Source: Chrysochromulina tobinii
Taxonomy: Eukaryota > Haptophyta > Prymnesiales > Chrysochromulinaceae
Length of the DNA: 23,697 bases
Direction of reading: 5' to 3'
NCBI GenBank assembly: GCA_001275005.1
Contig: JWZX01000127.1
Location: 1 to 23,697, forward strand
Under the pieces are notes generated by a model that was given only the letters and a program-made list of their open reading frames with translations, searched no databases and was not told where the DNA came from. Position numbers and translations under genes: made by a program. Each line of letters begins with the position of its first letter. The stretch's first letter is position 1. Shown here piece after piece: positions 1 to 8,940 of the stretch.

Positions 1-2
1 GA

Positions 3-143
3 TCAGGATCGACGAATATGGACGGCATAGGGCGCGCTGAAGCCGCCCGCTTCGAGCGGGACAGCAGGTGCTTCGAGCGGGACACCAAGTGCTTCGAGCG
101 GGACACCAACAGGGCGCACGCGCTGTTTCGGTCACGACGCTAA
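3..143 (+). CDS. possible 3' end of an upstream gene, heptad FERD repeats (partial)
   Basis: A reading frame open from the left edge of the window ends at a TAA at 141-143. It contains three copies of a seven-residue unit of the form (C/R)FERD(S/T)(R/K/N), made by a 21-bp tandem repeat, and ends in a basic segment (HALFRSRR). An ATG lies at 18-20, so it could be a 41-residue ORF instead of a gene end. The repeat keeps frame through all three units, which mildly supports translation. No known family recognised; chance ORF remains possible. Confidence 0.3.
   Translation, partial: SGSTNMDGIGRAEAARFERDSRCFERDTKCFERDTNRAHALFRSRR
50..112 (+). repeat. 21-bp tandem repeat, three copies
   Basis: Three consecutive 21-bp units start at 50, 71 and 92, each beginning CTTCGAGCGGGACA. 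The first differs slightly from the other two. Because 21 is a multiple of three, it encodes a repeated heptapeptide in the frame that is open from the window edge. Confidence 0.85.
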
Positions 144-358
144 AATTCCCACACTTCCATCCTCGCGGTTCGGGTGCGCGACCTGATCTCAGCTTCACTC
201 AAAAGTGCGCTTGAGTTTGCTGATGAATGGGAAAATGCCGAAACAGATTCGTAGGAGTTTTTGTTCGCCTCCCAAAACGAACATCCCCCGCGGGCCTCCG
301 CAGCTCGGCGCTGCTAGCGCCGCCAGCCTTCTTTGGGGACCACGTATCGCGTGTGTGC

Positions 359-1762
359 ATGGGGGCGCAGTATTCCCATCTGCGTGCGGAAAACGCCGCG
401 CTGAAGGAAGAAGTCCGTATGCTCAAGCTGCAGCTTCTCGAGGCGCAACGTGCACACTATGCAGCCGTCCCTGAATTTTCCGGCTTCGGGCGGCCAACAC
501 ACGCTCAGATCAAAAGGGAGAGGCAAATGAGCCTGGGCCATCTTCCGATCCTTCAGCGAGCTGAGAAAATCACGGAAGGCGTGCTGTCCCTAGCTTCAGC
601 CTTCGACCGCTTCGATACAGACAAGGGGGGGGGCATCGATGTCAAGGAGCTCAAAGCTGCGCTCGAGTTCCTCGGGGTACCTGTCTCAAGCACCCAGGCG
701 ACCAAAATTCTCCAGCAATACGACAACTACCCTGATAACTCGATCGACGTCAAGGAGTTTGCAACCATCGTGCGCGATATCAAGCTGCTCGTCGAATTTG
801 ATGAGAACGAGGACGGTGTTTTGGATGCGAAAGAACTGCTGAGCGCTCTCGAGTCGCTCGGGCTGCGCATCAACCTGGAGCAGGTGGAGCGAATCCTCAA
901 GCGCTTCGACGTCGACGACTCAGGTACCATTGACCTGGCCGAGCTCGGCGCGATTGTGACCACGGTGAAGACCTTCCAGCGCTACGACACCGACTCGTCG
1001 GGCAGCATTGACATGGAGGAGCTGCGCAATGCGCTGCGCAAGCTTGGACTGCGTGCGGGGGCGCTCGAGGCGGGCAACATCTTGCGCCGGTACGACGCGG
1101 ACGAGAGCGGCACGATTGATCTGTGCGAGTTCGCCGTGCTCGTGCGCGACCTGCAGCTATACGCAGAGTTCGACGGCGACTGCAACGGCACGATCGACGC
1201 TCAGGAGCTCTACGAGGCGTTCGGCAAGCTTGGCCTCAAGTTTTCACAGGAGGAAGTGTCGAAGGTGATGCACGCATGGGATCCGAACTGCGTCGAACAG
1301 AGGGGTGGCCTCGATATGCCCAGCTTCACCACACTCATCGGGGCCGTGCGCATCTTCAACAACGTCGATCGCGACGGCGACGGCAAGATTGACGGCGCTG
1401 CTGCGCGCGAGGCGATGCGCGAGCTCGGTGTGGAGGCAGGGGGCGTATCGCGCTCGTTCAAAAAGTTGGAGGAGAGCCGCAGCGGCACAAGCGTGATCAC
1501 GCTGCCTGCCTTCGCGGCCCTCGTCCACGATGCGACCGACGGGGTGATGGGGGCGAATCTAAGCTCAGGACTCGATGGCATAAAATTAGACAAAGCGCCG
1601 GAGTCTTCCTTTAACGCCAAGCCCAAGCTGACTGGATCGGGCGTCGAGGAGCAGGATGAGCGCGAGTACCGACAGGGCACCCGGTCAGTGCTCGCCCAAG
1701 CTGGCCCCTCAGGGTCTCGCGCATCGCCTCAGCCTCCTGGCTCTTCGAAACTCACCGCGTAA
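359..1762 (+). CDS. ten-EF-hand calcium-binding protein with N-terminal coiled coil
   Basis: A 467-residue protein built almost wholly of EF-hands. I chose the ATG at 359 over the in-frame ATG at 227: it begins MGAQYS, a good N-myristoylation context (Gly2, Ser6), followed by a heptad-like helix (residues 8-32); the upstream extension is basic and looks like leader DNA. Loops start near residues 86, 122, 148, 184, 210, 246, 272, 308, 337 and 371, alternating 36- and 26-residue spacing, so five EF-hand pairs. Loops 3-7 have canonical D-x-D/N-x-D/S-G...E ligands. Loop 1 has Gly at position 5, loop 2 has Tyr at position 3, loop 9 lacks the final Glu, and loops 8 and 10 are degenerate. The tail from about 395 is Ser/Pro rich. 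Probably a Ca2+ sensor or buffer, perhaps membrane-tethered by myristate (inference). No intron seen. Not calmodulin, which has four hands. Confidence 0.85.
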   Translation: MGAQYSHLRAENAALKEEVRMLKLQLLEAQRAHYAAVPEFSGFGRPTHAQIKRERQMSLGHLPILQRAEKITEGVLSLASAFDRFDTDKGGGIDVKELKAALEFLGVPVSSTQATKILQQYDNYPDNSIDVKEFATIVRDIKLLVEFDENEDGVLDAKELLSALESLGLRINLEQVERILKRFDVDDSGTIDLAELGAIVTTVKTFQRYDTDSSGSIDMEELRNALRKLGLRAGALEAGNILRRYDADESGTIDLCEFAVLVRDLQLYAEFDGDCNGTIDAQELYEAFGKLGLKFSQEEVSKVMHAWDPNCVEQRGGLDMPSFTTLIGAVRIFNNVDRDGDGKIDGAAAREAMRELGVEAGGVSRSFKKLEESRSGTSVITLPAFAALVHDATDGVMGANLSSGLDGIKLDKAPESSFNAKPKLTGSGVEEQDEREYRQGTRSVLAQAGPSGSRASPQPPGSSKLTA

Positions 1763-2226
1763 GCCTACATGTATGCACAATGTCGATGGCGCTTAGTTTC
1801 CGCGTCGTCTGCATCTCCTGATTCTCAGGGGACTTCCCTTCGAGCGCGCGACGCAATCGAACGACGGCATCGGCTACTTTCTGACAGGCCTCTTCAGCCC
1901 GGACTCGCAGAAGGCGCAATCGAGTTCCACTCCCCAAACAAGAACACGATTGCGGACAATCTAACTGTGTAAGCCTGAGGGGGGCTGGCCGAGACTGCGT
2001 GAGCGCAAGAGCTGTGTGAGTTCATCGTGCGTTGTCTTTGGCCGGAAAGCGGAAACGTCGTCCTCCAGATACATAGTACCAATAGTACCAATGTACCATA
2101 CTACCTATTACCCCGTGGAGGGCTGAGTTCCTTTTTGCCGAATTTCCCACACGACACAGACCAATTTCCGAGCCCAACGGTACGGAGCGCCGCCGTCACC
2201 GTCGTCGAATCGGACCACCCTCCACC
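1763..2226. other. spacer between two + strand genes
   Basis: This holds the 3' flank of the EF-hand gene and the 5' flank of the TXNDC9-like gene. A short AT-richer stretch at about 2071-2110 repeats TAGTACCAA-like words and may be promoter sequence. The CACC before the ATG at 2227 is a good initiation context. No ORF or RNA gene supported. Confidence 0.5.
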
Positions 2227-2844
2227 ATGGATCAGCAGGCCATGATCGACATGGCGCTGGCTCAGACGCTGCTCTCCGTCGAGGCGGCCGTTGACCAGGA
2301 GCTCGAGAAGGCCAGCAACCTCGACGAGGATGACTATGCGCGCATCCGCGCAAAGCGATTTGCGGAGATGAAAAAGAAGCAGGAGCAGGCGCAGATGAAT
2401 CGCCACAACGGCCACGGTTCCCTCACCAAGATCGTCGACCAGCAGGAGTTCTTCGCCGCGGCAAAGAACAGCGAGCGCCTCATCTGCATCTTCAACCGCA
2501 ACTCCAACAAGTGGGGCAAGAATATGATCGATCACTGCGAGCTGCTGGCACAGAGGCACCTCGAGGCCCGCTTTGTTTGGGTGGACGCCGAGAACGCGCC
2601 GTTCCTCACGGACCGGCTCAACATTTACATGCTGCCGACGATCGTGTGCGTCAAGGACAACAAGGTGCACAAACAGCACAACGGACTGGACGAGATCGAC
2701 GGGTCGGGCAAGTACACCTCTGGCATGCTCGAGCACCTGCTGCACATTGACGATATGCTCGACGAGTCGCCTTTGTACGATAAGGAGATTCAGGAGGAGG
2801 AGGAGTTCGATATCGACGAGGAGGATGCAGAGGAGGAGAAGTGA
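2227..2844 (+). CDS. TXNDC9: TXNDC9 / phosducin-like protein 3 family thioredoxin-fold protein
   Basis: A 205-residue protein matching the TXNDC9/PLP3 family in length and layout. It has an N-terminal helix (1-30), the family stretch LDEDDYARIRAKRFAEMKK (32-50), a thioredoxin fold from about 66 to 172 with the cis-proline loop at MLPT (135-138), and an acidic tail (185-205). The usual thioredoxin CxxC site is absent (NRNSNKWGKN at 90-99), as is typical of this non-redox family. Family members work with the CCT/TRiC chaperonin in folding actin and tubulin in the cytosol (known for the family; role here inferred). The start at 2227 has a CACC-ATGG context and no good alternative. No intron is seen. 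Confidence 0.88.
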   Translation: MDQQAMIDMALAQTLLSVEAAVDQELEKASNLDEDDYARIRAKRFAEMKKKQEQAQMNRHNGHGSLTKIVDQQEFFAAAKNSERLICIFNRNSNKWGKNMIDHCELLAQRHLEARFVWVDAENAPFLTDRLNIYMLPTIVCVKDNKVHKQHNGLDEIDGSGKYTSGMLEHLLHIDDMLDESPLYDKEIQEEEEFDIDEEDAEEEK

Positions 2845-3370
2845 GCAGAGCCGCTCTGCAGTGTGGACCGTGTTAGGACTTTTTCGTACGCTGTGGTGGA
2901 CGGCAGCGCCGTCTCGGGACCACTGTCTGGTCCCACAGTGTGCGAATGGCATGTATAACACTGGCTTATAAGTGGTTCGTCGGTACTCAAAGTGATCACA
3001 TGGGGTCAATGCACCCTGAGATAGCGCCAAGTGGGAGGAAGAATCATGCGCAGATCGCACGATTATGCGGATTAACGACGACGAGCCGCCGCACAGCGAG
3101 AAATAGCCTCCCAATGAATTATTTTTCTCGGTTTCACGTGCACGCCGGATCGAGGATGGTGGATGCAGGCGCACAGACCTGCACATGGTCGCCTGTGCCA
3201 CGGCCTGTGCACCGCGACCGCGACCCGGGACCCGAGAGCCGAGACGCAAGACAGTTCTCCCTCTCGGCTCGATGGGGGACGCTTGCGTCGAGCCGTACTC
3301 GAGCCGTGGCGCGTGAAGCCGCAGGTCCGAAGTGGCGGCGCCGGCGTGGTTGCTGTGCTTGTGGCGCTTT
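2845..3370. other. convergent intergenic region
   Basis: This lies between the ends of the TXNDC9-like gene (+) and the SLC25-like gene (-), so it should contain both 3' UTRs. Apart from the stem-loop at 2888-2941 I see no gene, and ORFs here are short and without domain-like sequence. Confidence 0.5.
2888..2941 (+). other. nested inverted repeat (stem-loop) just after the TXNDC9-like stop
   Basis: An outer stem pairs ACGCTGTGG (2888-2896) with CCACAGTGT (2933-2941, one G-U pair). An inner perfect 7-bp stem pairs GGGACCA (2916-2922) with TGGTCCC (2928-2934). The two overlap by two bases, so they are partly alternative. It lies about 45 bases past the stop, so it would be in the 3' UTR. Function unknown. 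Confidence 0.5.
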
Positions 3371-4270
3371 TCAGCCCCTAGAGGGCCGCTCCAGGTCAGT
3401 TCGCTTCCGCCGCCACCGCTCGTATAAGGGCTGCGCAGTCTCGATGCTGAAAGGGAAGACAAACATAGAGCCAGCGAGCGAGGTTGTGCGTAGCAGCAGG
3501 CCTCCGTAGAAGCCGCGCGGCCCAGACTTGGCCAGAATGTGTTGGCACGCGACGCCAAAAGAGACGGCGTGCGCCTGCTGATGTGCAGCAATCACGCTGG
3601 GCGCTTGTGAAATGGGCCCCGCGATGGAAGCAGTGAGTGCCGCGGCTGCGATGTCACGTAGGATGCTGCTGCTGCTCCTGCCTCCACTGCCGCCGGCGCC
3701 GGCGCTGCTGCTGCTACTGCTGCTACTGCTGCCTGTAACAGTCGGAGGCCATGCTGAGTCAAGACGTGCGCGGATCCAACCGCTTAAGAAGAATAGGCAG
3801 CCCGCATAAGGCACCTCGCGGGCGGCGATCATCATGGCGCCGTAGGGTGCAACGAGCGCCACGATGCCGCTTGTGCGGAACGTGGTCCACGTCGTCTGTG
3901 TGATGGTCTGCTGTATTGCGTGTGAGCGAGTGATGACAGCCTCGATCTGTGCGCCCACCGTGAGCGCTCCGACGGCGCCAGCGACGCACGCCGAGGCGGC
4001 TTGCGCTGCGGTTGGATCGAGTTTGCCGTCTAAGGAACGCAGCACCACGGCCGTCGTCGCGTCCTGCACAACGATCATCGGCCCCATGGCAAACATCAGG
4101 CTGCCGCTGCCCTTGTAGACCTCGCCGAGCCGTGGCATGGTGAGCCCAGCAGAGACGCGCTTGGCAGAGATCCACATCGGGTAGTTTATGGCCATGTCGA
4201 TGCTCAGGCCGGCCAGAATGATGCCCGCACGCTCGACGATCGAGACACGCTCGCGCGAAGTGGCGTCCAT
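3371..4270 (-). CDS. divergent mitochondrial-carrier (SLC25-like) membrane protein
   Basis: A 299-residue protein starting at the ATG at 4270 (MDATSRERVS); the ORF extends upstream but that part overlaps the promoter shared with the + strand neighbour. The pattern of three roughly 100-residue repeats, each a pair of hydrophobic helices with short Gly/Arg loops, fits the SLC25 carrier fold. The last repeat has the recognisable GPRGFYGGLLLRTT then SIETAQPLYERW. The signature P-x-[DE]-x-x-[KR] is degraded in all three repeats (YPMWISAKR; GAQIEAVITR with Gln for Pro; QAPSVIAAHQ), so this is an atypical carrier or only a related inner-membrane protein. A CTG/CAG-type repeat at about 3665-3735 codes a poly-Ser/Gly loop between repeats 2 and 3. 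Substrate cannot be assigned. Confidence 0.65.
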   Translation of the reverse strand: MDATSRERVSIVERAGIILAGLSIDMAINYPMWISAKRVSAGLTMPRLGEVYKGSGSLMFAMGPMIVVQDATTAVVLRSLDGKLDPTAAQAASACVAGAVGALTVGAQIEAVITRSHAIQQTITQTTWTTFRTSGIVALVAPYGAMMIAAREVPYAGCLFFLSGWIRARLDSAWPPTVTGSSSSSSSSSAGAGGSGGRSSSSILRDIAAAALTASIAGPISQAPSVIAAHQQAHAVSFGVACQHILAKSGPRGFYGGLLLRTTSLAGSMFVFPFSIETAQPLYERWRRKRTDLERPSRG

Positions 4271-4462
4271 CTTTGAAAAAAAGAAGCTTGGTGCGAACTG
4301 GGTGGCGAATTCATGGCCACTGGCCACCAAACATTGCGAGCGCGCGCGCGCGCGCCGTGCGTGCATTGCGCGAGGCGCGACGATGTAAATTGTTCCAAGA
4401 ATTCCGCAAGCGACCGACAGCACCTCTTTTTTGGAGAGGCAAAAGCCGTCCATACCCGTACG
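4271..4462. promoter_or_regulatory. 192-bp divergent promoter region
   Basis: This separates two head-to-head ATGs (SLC25-like gene, -; unknown gene, +), so both promoters must lie here or in the flanking 5' ends. It contains a GC dinucleotide run at about 4338-4354 and a short AT-richer part at 4383-4402. No recognisable TATA box. Confidence 0.55.
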
Positions 4463-4978
4463 ATGGTCATTGACATCAGCTCCTCACGCCAAGCGCTGAA
4501 GGACGCGCTCGCGGCCTGCATCGGCGATGGTGAGGTGGTCAGCCGGGATGAGCTACTGAGGCTGCTCGCGCTCGGGCCGACTGCGCTCTCCGGAACAGCA
4601 GCAAATAGCTTCGCCGACACACTGTTTGCGGCCCGCCCGGAGGGTGGTGTTTCTGTCGAAGCACTCGTCAGCCACGTAGAGCATCTCAATAATCCTCCGC
4701 CGCCGACAAACTCTCAGCTGCTCAAGCTACTATCCAGCTTCTCTGATGACGCGGACGATGGGCTGCTGCCGCTCGAGAAGGCGGTTGAGGTGCTCAAGCT
4801 CTTCCGCCCTGCCGCGCTCGCCGGCACCCCGCTGCCTCCCAATCTAGTCGCCGCCCTCGAGGCGAAGTCCACAATGCTTGTCGAACCTCCAATCTTCTTC
4901 ATGCCCGAGGTGCGGCGCAACGTGATCAGCCGCCATCACATCGTCGAAGTGTTGAAGGCGGCTGGCAGCGCCAGTTAA
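4463..4978 (+). CDS. small alpha-helical protein of unknown function
   Basis: A 171-residue protein starting at the ATG at 4463 (MVIDISSSRQ); the in-frame ATG at 4313 lies inside the shared promoter and adds an Arg-rich leader that looks non-coding. The sequence reads as a string of short amphipathic helices with Leu-rich faces (ALKDALAACI, SRDELLRLLAL, SNSQLLKLLSSF-like segments) and acidic loops (SDDADDG), then a Pro/Ala linker and IFFMPEVRRN near the C terminus. The spacing hints weakly at degenerate EF-hand pairs, but no complete Ca2+ loop is present. No signal peptide or membrane segment. Protein-like composition and good frame bias support a real gene; family not recognised. Confidence 0.6.
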   Translation: MVIDISSSRQALKDALAACIGDGEVVSRDELLRLLALGPTALSGTAANSFADTLFAARPEGGVSVEALVSHVEHLNNPPPPTNSQLLKLLSSFSDDADDGLLPLEKAVEVLKLFRPAALAGTPLPPNLVAALEAKSTMLVEPPIFFMPEVRRNVISRHHIVEVLKAAGSAS

Positions 4979-5950
4979 TGAGCAACGTGACTTTACATGA
5001 CGTGGCAATCGATTCTTGAGCCCACGCCAACCTGAACTCGCCTTGGTGGGGCTCGCTTGAAAGGAGAATAGGAGACGAGAGAGACTCGATACTGGCTGCT
5101 AGACAATGAGACTGGCATGCTCGTGGCGCGGGCAGGCACACGTGGCTTTCGGTGACGCCCACTTTATTACCGCGTGGAGGAGACTCGCGCCATGGCGAGC
5201 GTCCGCGGCATTCTAAATATTCAATCCCTTATCGAGCTCTCGTCCGAGAATTTATTTTATATACGTGGATTGCACGCGCGTATCGACCACACGCGTCGTT
5301 CATTGGCGTCGTTCGTTTATCGTTACGCATGGCGGATTCGCATGCGGATACATCGTTAGGACGTTGGTAGCCGCCATGTTAGCCGCATGGGATTTTGTAG
5401 AGCGATTGCCATGATTGCAAAACTGAATGAACGTAATACGTTTGTCGTTTCGAACCCGGCGCGTAACGTTTCGCATCGACGTTCGCGGCTTCGCGCCGGC
5501 GCGCGCGGCGGCCGGGCTTAAATTGAAAATTCGCCACGCCGGATCTCGGAACCGAACCTTGTGAAGAAGTGTGCTGGAGACGCGAACGGGAACGCCGCAC
5601 ACATCCGGAAATGAGTTGTGCGTTTCATCGCACACGTCAGCTTCGGCTTCTTCGCACCGACGACGAGGAGCCGGCGGCTGGGACTCTTTACACCGGAGCT
5701 AGAACCGTAGCAGGCAGAGCGCACCATGGAGCCCGGTGGTCGGTGCACGGCCCGCAGTAAGAGCATGCACGAAGTCCTCCAGTGCGGTGCACTCTCTCTT
5801 TGTCTGCAGAGCGCCCCGCGCCCGGCCACCAGAGCAAGGCACGGTCCCCCGCATGCCGCAAAAGCTCATCAAGCGCCATCACGCGCCATCGGGCACTTTC
5901 TCGATCACTTCCGTCGGAGCTTGACTTGCTCTTCCTCCTCAAGAGGACGA
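4979..5950. other. 972-bp convergent intergenic region with a CGTT-rich island
   Basis: This lies between the stop of the small + gene and the stop of UTP13 (-). It contains AT-rich DNA at 5205-5265 (including TTTATTTTATATA at 5251-5263), a CGTT-rich stretch at 5297-5483, and a GC-rich stretch (CGCGCCGGCGCGCGCGGCGG region, 5492-5515). ORFs here are short and none shows domain-like sequence. An unrecognised noncoding RNA is possible but not shown. Confidence 0.45.
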
Positions 5951-7979
5951 TCAAGCACGCCGCCGGCGCTTCGCCCCCGCAGGCATCGGAGGCGGCGCAG
6001 GAGGTGGCGCGTCGTCCACTTCCTCTTCCTCTTCCTCGACCTCCTCGTCCTCCTCGTCCTCAGCGTCATCGTCGCCCTCGTCCTCGGGCTCGTCCTCGTC
6101 AAGGCCGCGGCTGTGGCCGTTAGCGCCAGCGATCGCGCCAGCACTCGCAGGCACGACGAGCGGGGTGGGTTCAGGTAAAGGCTCAGGGGTGGGCGGCGCG
6201 GCGGCTGCGAGCCCTCGAATCTCCGCTAGCGTGAACGCGAGCAGATGGGTCCCTTGGACGAGCCGATCTAGCCGCTCGAAATGGCGCTCCGTGTACGGGA
6301 GCAGTGCCTCGAGTAACGGCTGCAGCTTGGGCGTGGCGAGCAGTTGGGTCACAGGGCGCACTTTGAGCAGATTGTACACGAGCCGCTGCGCTGTGAGAGA
6401 GTGCTGCGCGGTCGTGTTCCAGTCACGTGCAAACTGGAGGCACGTGCCCGTGTCCGCATCGTCCATCGCCGCGAGCGCCTCGCGCAGCTTCATCTCACCG
6501 AGCGGCAGAGGCAGCAAACGCTCGAGAACGGTGCGCAGCGCGCGCGGGTGTCCAAGGCGAAGCGCAAGCTTGAGAGCTTCGTCAAACTGCTGCGCATGCA
6601 TCGCAATCTGGAGCTGCGACTCCTGCTGCAGCTGCAACTCGCGCGCGGCTACGGTCTCCTGCTGTGCCTCGAACGTGCAGTCCTTCCAGCGCACAAGAAG
6701 CGAGTCGGCGGAGCCGGACCAAAGCTCGACCCCGCCAGCCGCCGTCTCGAGCGCATCGAGGGCCCAAACTTTGTCCTCGTGTGCGTCAAGCGTGCAGGCG
6801 CATTCGGAGTTTTTCGCCGACCAGAGCTTGATGAGGCCGTCGGAGCCGGACGAGAGCAGCTGGAGCCCAGAGCTCAGCCAGAGGATGCGCAGCACCGAAG
6901 ACGAGTGACCCTCCAGGGTACGGAGGCAGCTAAAGTCGGACACAGACCAAATCTTGACGCTGGCATCGCCGCCGCCGCTCGCGACCGCCTTATCGACGGG
7001 TGAGAAGCTCACGCACCACACGGCGCGCTTGTGGCCCTTGAGCACGCCCACCTCCTTCAGAGCACCACCTTCCAGCGACCACACCTTGAGAGTACGGTCC
7101 TGCGACGCGCTCACGGCGAGGCGGTCGTTTGGTGCCATCGCGACCGCGTTGACCTCTTTTGTATGGCCGAGCACGGTGCTCATGGCGCGCGCGCGCACCA
7201 CCTCCAGCTCGGCGCCGCTGGTCGGGCCGGCTGGACCAGCTGGCCCCGCTGCTCCTGCCGCCGCCGCGCTCTTGCGACCGGCCGCCGTGCTCTTGCCGCC
7301 GGCCGCGCCGCCGGCCGCACCAACTCCCTTTGGGTAGACGGCGGAGAGATCCCAAATCTTGATGGTCTTGTCCTTGCTGGCTGTAAGGAGGGCAGCGCTG
7401 CGGCGCGCAAAGGCCAGCCCGCCGACCGCTTCGACGTGCCCGTCGCAAACAGCCACGCACGCGCCGCTCTCCACACCCCACACGCGCGCTGTGCAGTCCT
7501 TCGAAGACGAAGCTAGCAACGCGCCGTCAGCGCTCACGTCCAGCGCCAGCACGACGTCAGTGTGGCCAAATAGGAGGCGGCAGCCCATATCATGCGTGTC
7601 AAAGAGCTTCACCTGCGCCGCGTTCGTGGCGACGGCGATGCGCCCGTTTGCGGCGACAGCGGAGCCGTCAGCTGTGAGTGAATCGGATGCTGACGCCCCG
7701 GCATGCGCGGGCAAGCAACGAACGTACGTGATCTCGTCGTTGTTGCCCGCGATGCAGCGCGCGGGCGCGAGCGTCGCAATGCCGTGGAAGATCAAGTTGT
7801 GATCCGCCGTGGCCGCAAGCACAGTCGACGCACCCGCTGGCACAAGCCGCGTCAGACCGGGCCGCGCCTGCCGCGCCGAGCCCGCTGGCTGCTTACGCAA
7901 GAGCTTACCGGTACGAGCATCCCAGCAGCGAAGCAGGCCGCTCTCACCCGCCGTTACGAAGTGCAGCGGCGGCGGGCCT

Positions 7980-8012
<33 letters not shown>

Positions 8013-8770
8013 TTCGCCGCCGCCGGCAGCACCACCAGAGCCTCGAGAGGCTCGAGAACCGCGATCGAGGTCGTGAGGCTATACGTGGCAGCATTCCACA
8101 CGTTGACCAGCTGATCGCGGCCCGCGGTGAGAATCGTGGCGCCGTCGGCCGAAAAGGCGATCGCTGTGGGCAGTCCCACGTGCGACTTGAGCTCCGCCAC
8201 GCACGCGCGCGAGCGCAGGTCCCAGACGCGCACGCCGTTGTCGGCGCCGGATGTGTAGAGATGGAGGCGTGAAGCATCCGGGTGGAAGCGCACGAGGTGC
8301 ACGACGCCCGTGTGCCCCCGAAACACATGCGTGGCGATGCCCTTGGCCACATCAAAGACCATCGCGGTCGAGTCCGCCGAGCCCGAAGCGACGAAGCGGC
8401 CCGATGCGTCGTACGCCAGGTCCATCACGGGCATCTTGTGCGCCTTCCACACGCGCGTGAACTCGCACGTGGTCACGCCGACGTCGAGCACCCAGCTGCG
8501 CAGCTGACGGCTGCGCCCGGCGGTCACGAGCTCTGTCCCAGATGGCGCGAGCGCAAACGCGGTGAAGTCGTCCTCATCGCAAGGCACCACCAGGAGGAGA
8601 CGCCCGGTGGTGATGTCCACAACGTTCAGCTCGGGCCCGCACGCGCAAACGAAGAAGCCATGAGCACCGTCGACAGCCGACACGTGTGTGACCACCTTGC
8701 CGCCCGTGTAGATGCGCGTGTGCCGAGCGACCTCCTGAAACTTGGCTAGAAGCGTTGGCTGCGACGCCAT
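5951..8770 (-). CDS. UTP13: UTP13 / TBL3, U3 snoRNP (SSU processome) WD40 protein
   Basis: A 939-residue protein in one uninterrupted frame, starting at the ATG at 8770 (MASQPTLLAKFQ). Two beta-propellers are visible from WD repeats: the first around 60-340 (for example VASGSADSTAMVFDV, LYTSGADNGVRVWDL), the second around 380-690 (LASSSKDCTARVWGV, AVSASQDRTLKVWSL, VASGGGDASVKIWSV, LLSSGSDGLIKLWSA). Helical sequence from about 700 to 855 (FDEALKLALRLGHPRALRTVLERLL) fits the Utp13 C-terminal domain. The family belongs to the UTP-B complex of the small-subunit processome, needed for early 18S rRNA processing in the nucleolus. Additions to the usual roughly 810 residues are an Ala run in propeller 1 (GCC repeat near 7978-8008), an Ala/Gly/Lys loop around 475-520, and an acidic tail ending KRRRRA, plausibly a nuclear signal. 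Its promoter side faces a CAAGT array. Confidence 0.92.
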
Positions 8771-8829
8771 GATCGTGTGGACGTCGGCACACAGCGACGT
8801 CGCCGCGTGAGCGTCGCTTCGTGAAGAAA

Positions 8830-8894
8830 CAAGTCAAGTCAAGTCAAGTTCAAGTTCAAGTTGATCTTTTGAAGTCAAGTCAAGTCAAGTCAAA
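8830..8894. repeat. CAAGT pentamer array in the UTP13 5' flank
   Basis: Two runs of (CAAGT)n, at 8830-8861 (with CAAGTT variants) and 8873-8894, are separated by a short GATCTTTT-containing gap. They sit 60-125 bp upstream of the UTP13 ATG. Related ACTTG/CAAGT arrays occur at 13478-13527 and 20709-20757. Confidence 0.85.
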
Positions 8895-8940
8895 CTGAGC
8901 ACACCTTGAACAATGCTGTTCAAAACAACGCGCAGCCGAG

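Noticed and set aside
3361-3385. Histone-type 3' stem-loop near GGCGCTTTTCAGCCCC
   Set aside because: It matches the CTTTTCA loop by chance, the stem bases do not fit the conserved histone form, and no histone gene is next to it.
2101-3591. 496-codon minus-strand ORF across the TXNDC9-like gene
   Set aside because: It is antisense to a recognisable TXNDC9-family protein, runs through the intergenic region and has low-complexity Leu/Val/Arg sequence typical of a GC-rich shadow frame.
5174-5359. 61-codon plus-strand ORF in the convergent spacer
   Set aside because: Short, Arg/His-rich, in AT-rich DNA and without recognisable features; likely chance.
5430-5470. tRNA-like T-arm word (TTTCGAACC)
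   Set aside because: The flanking bases do not form T, anticodon or acceptor stems on either strand.
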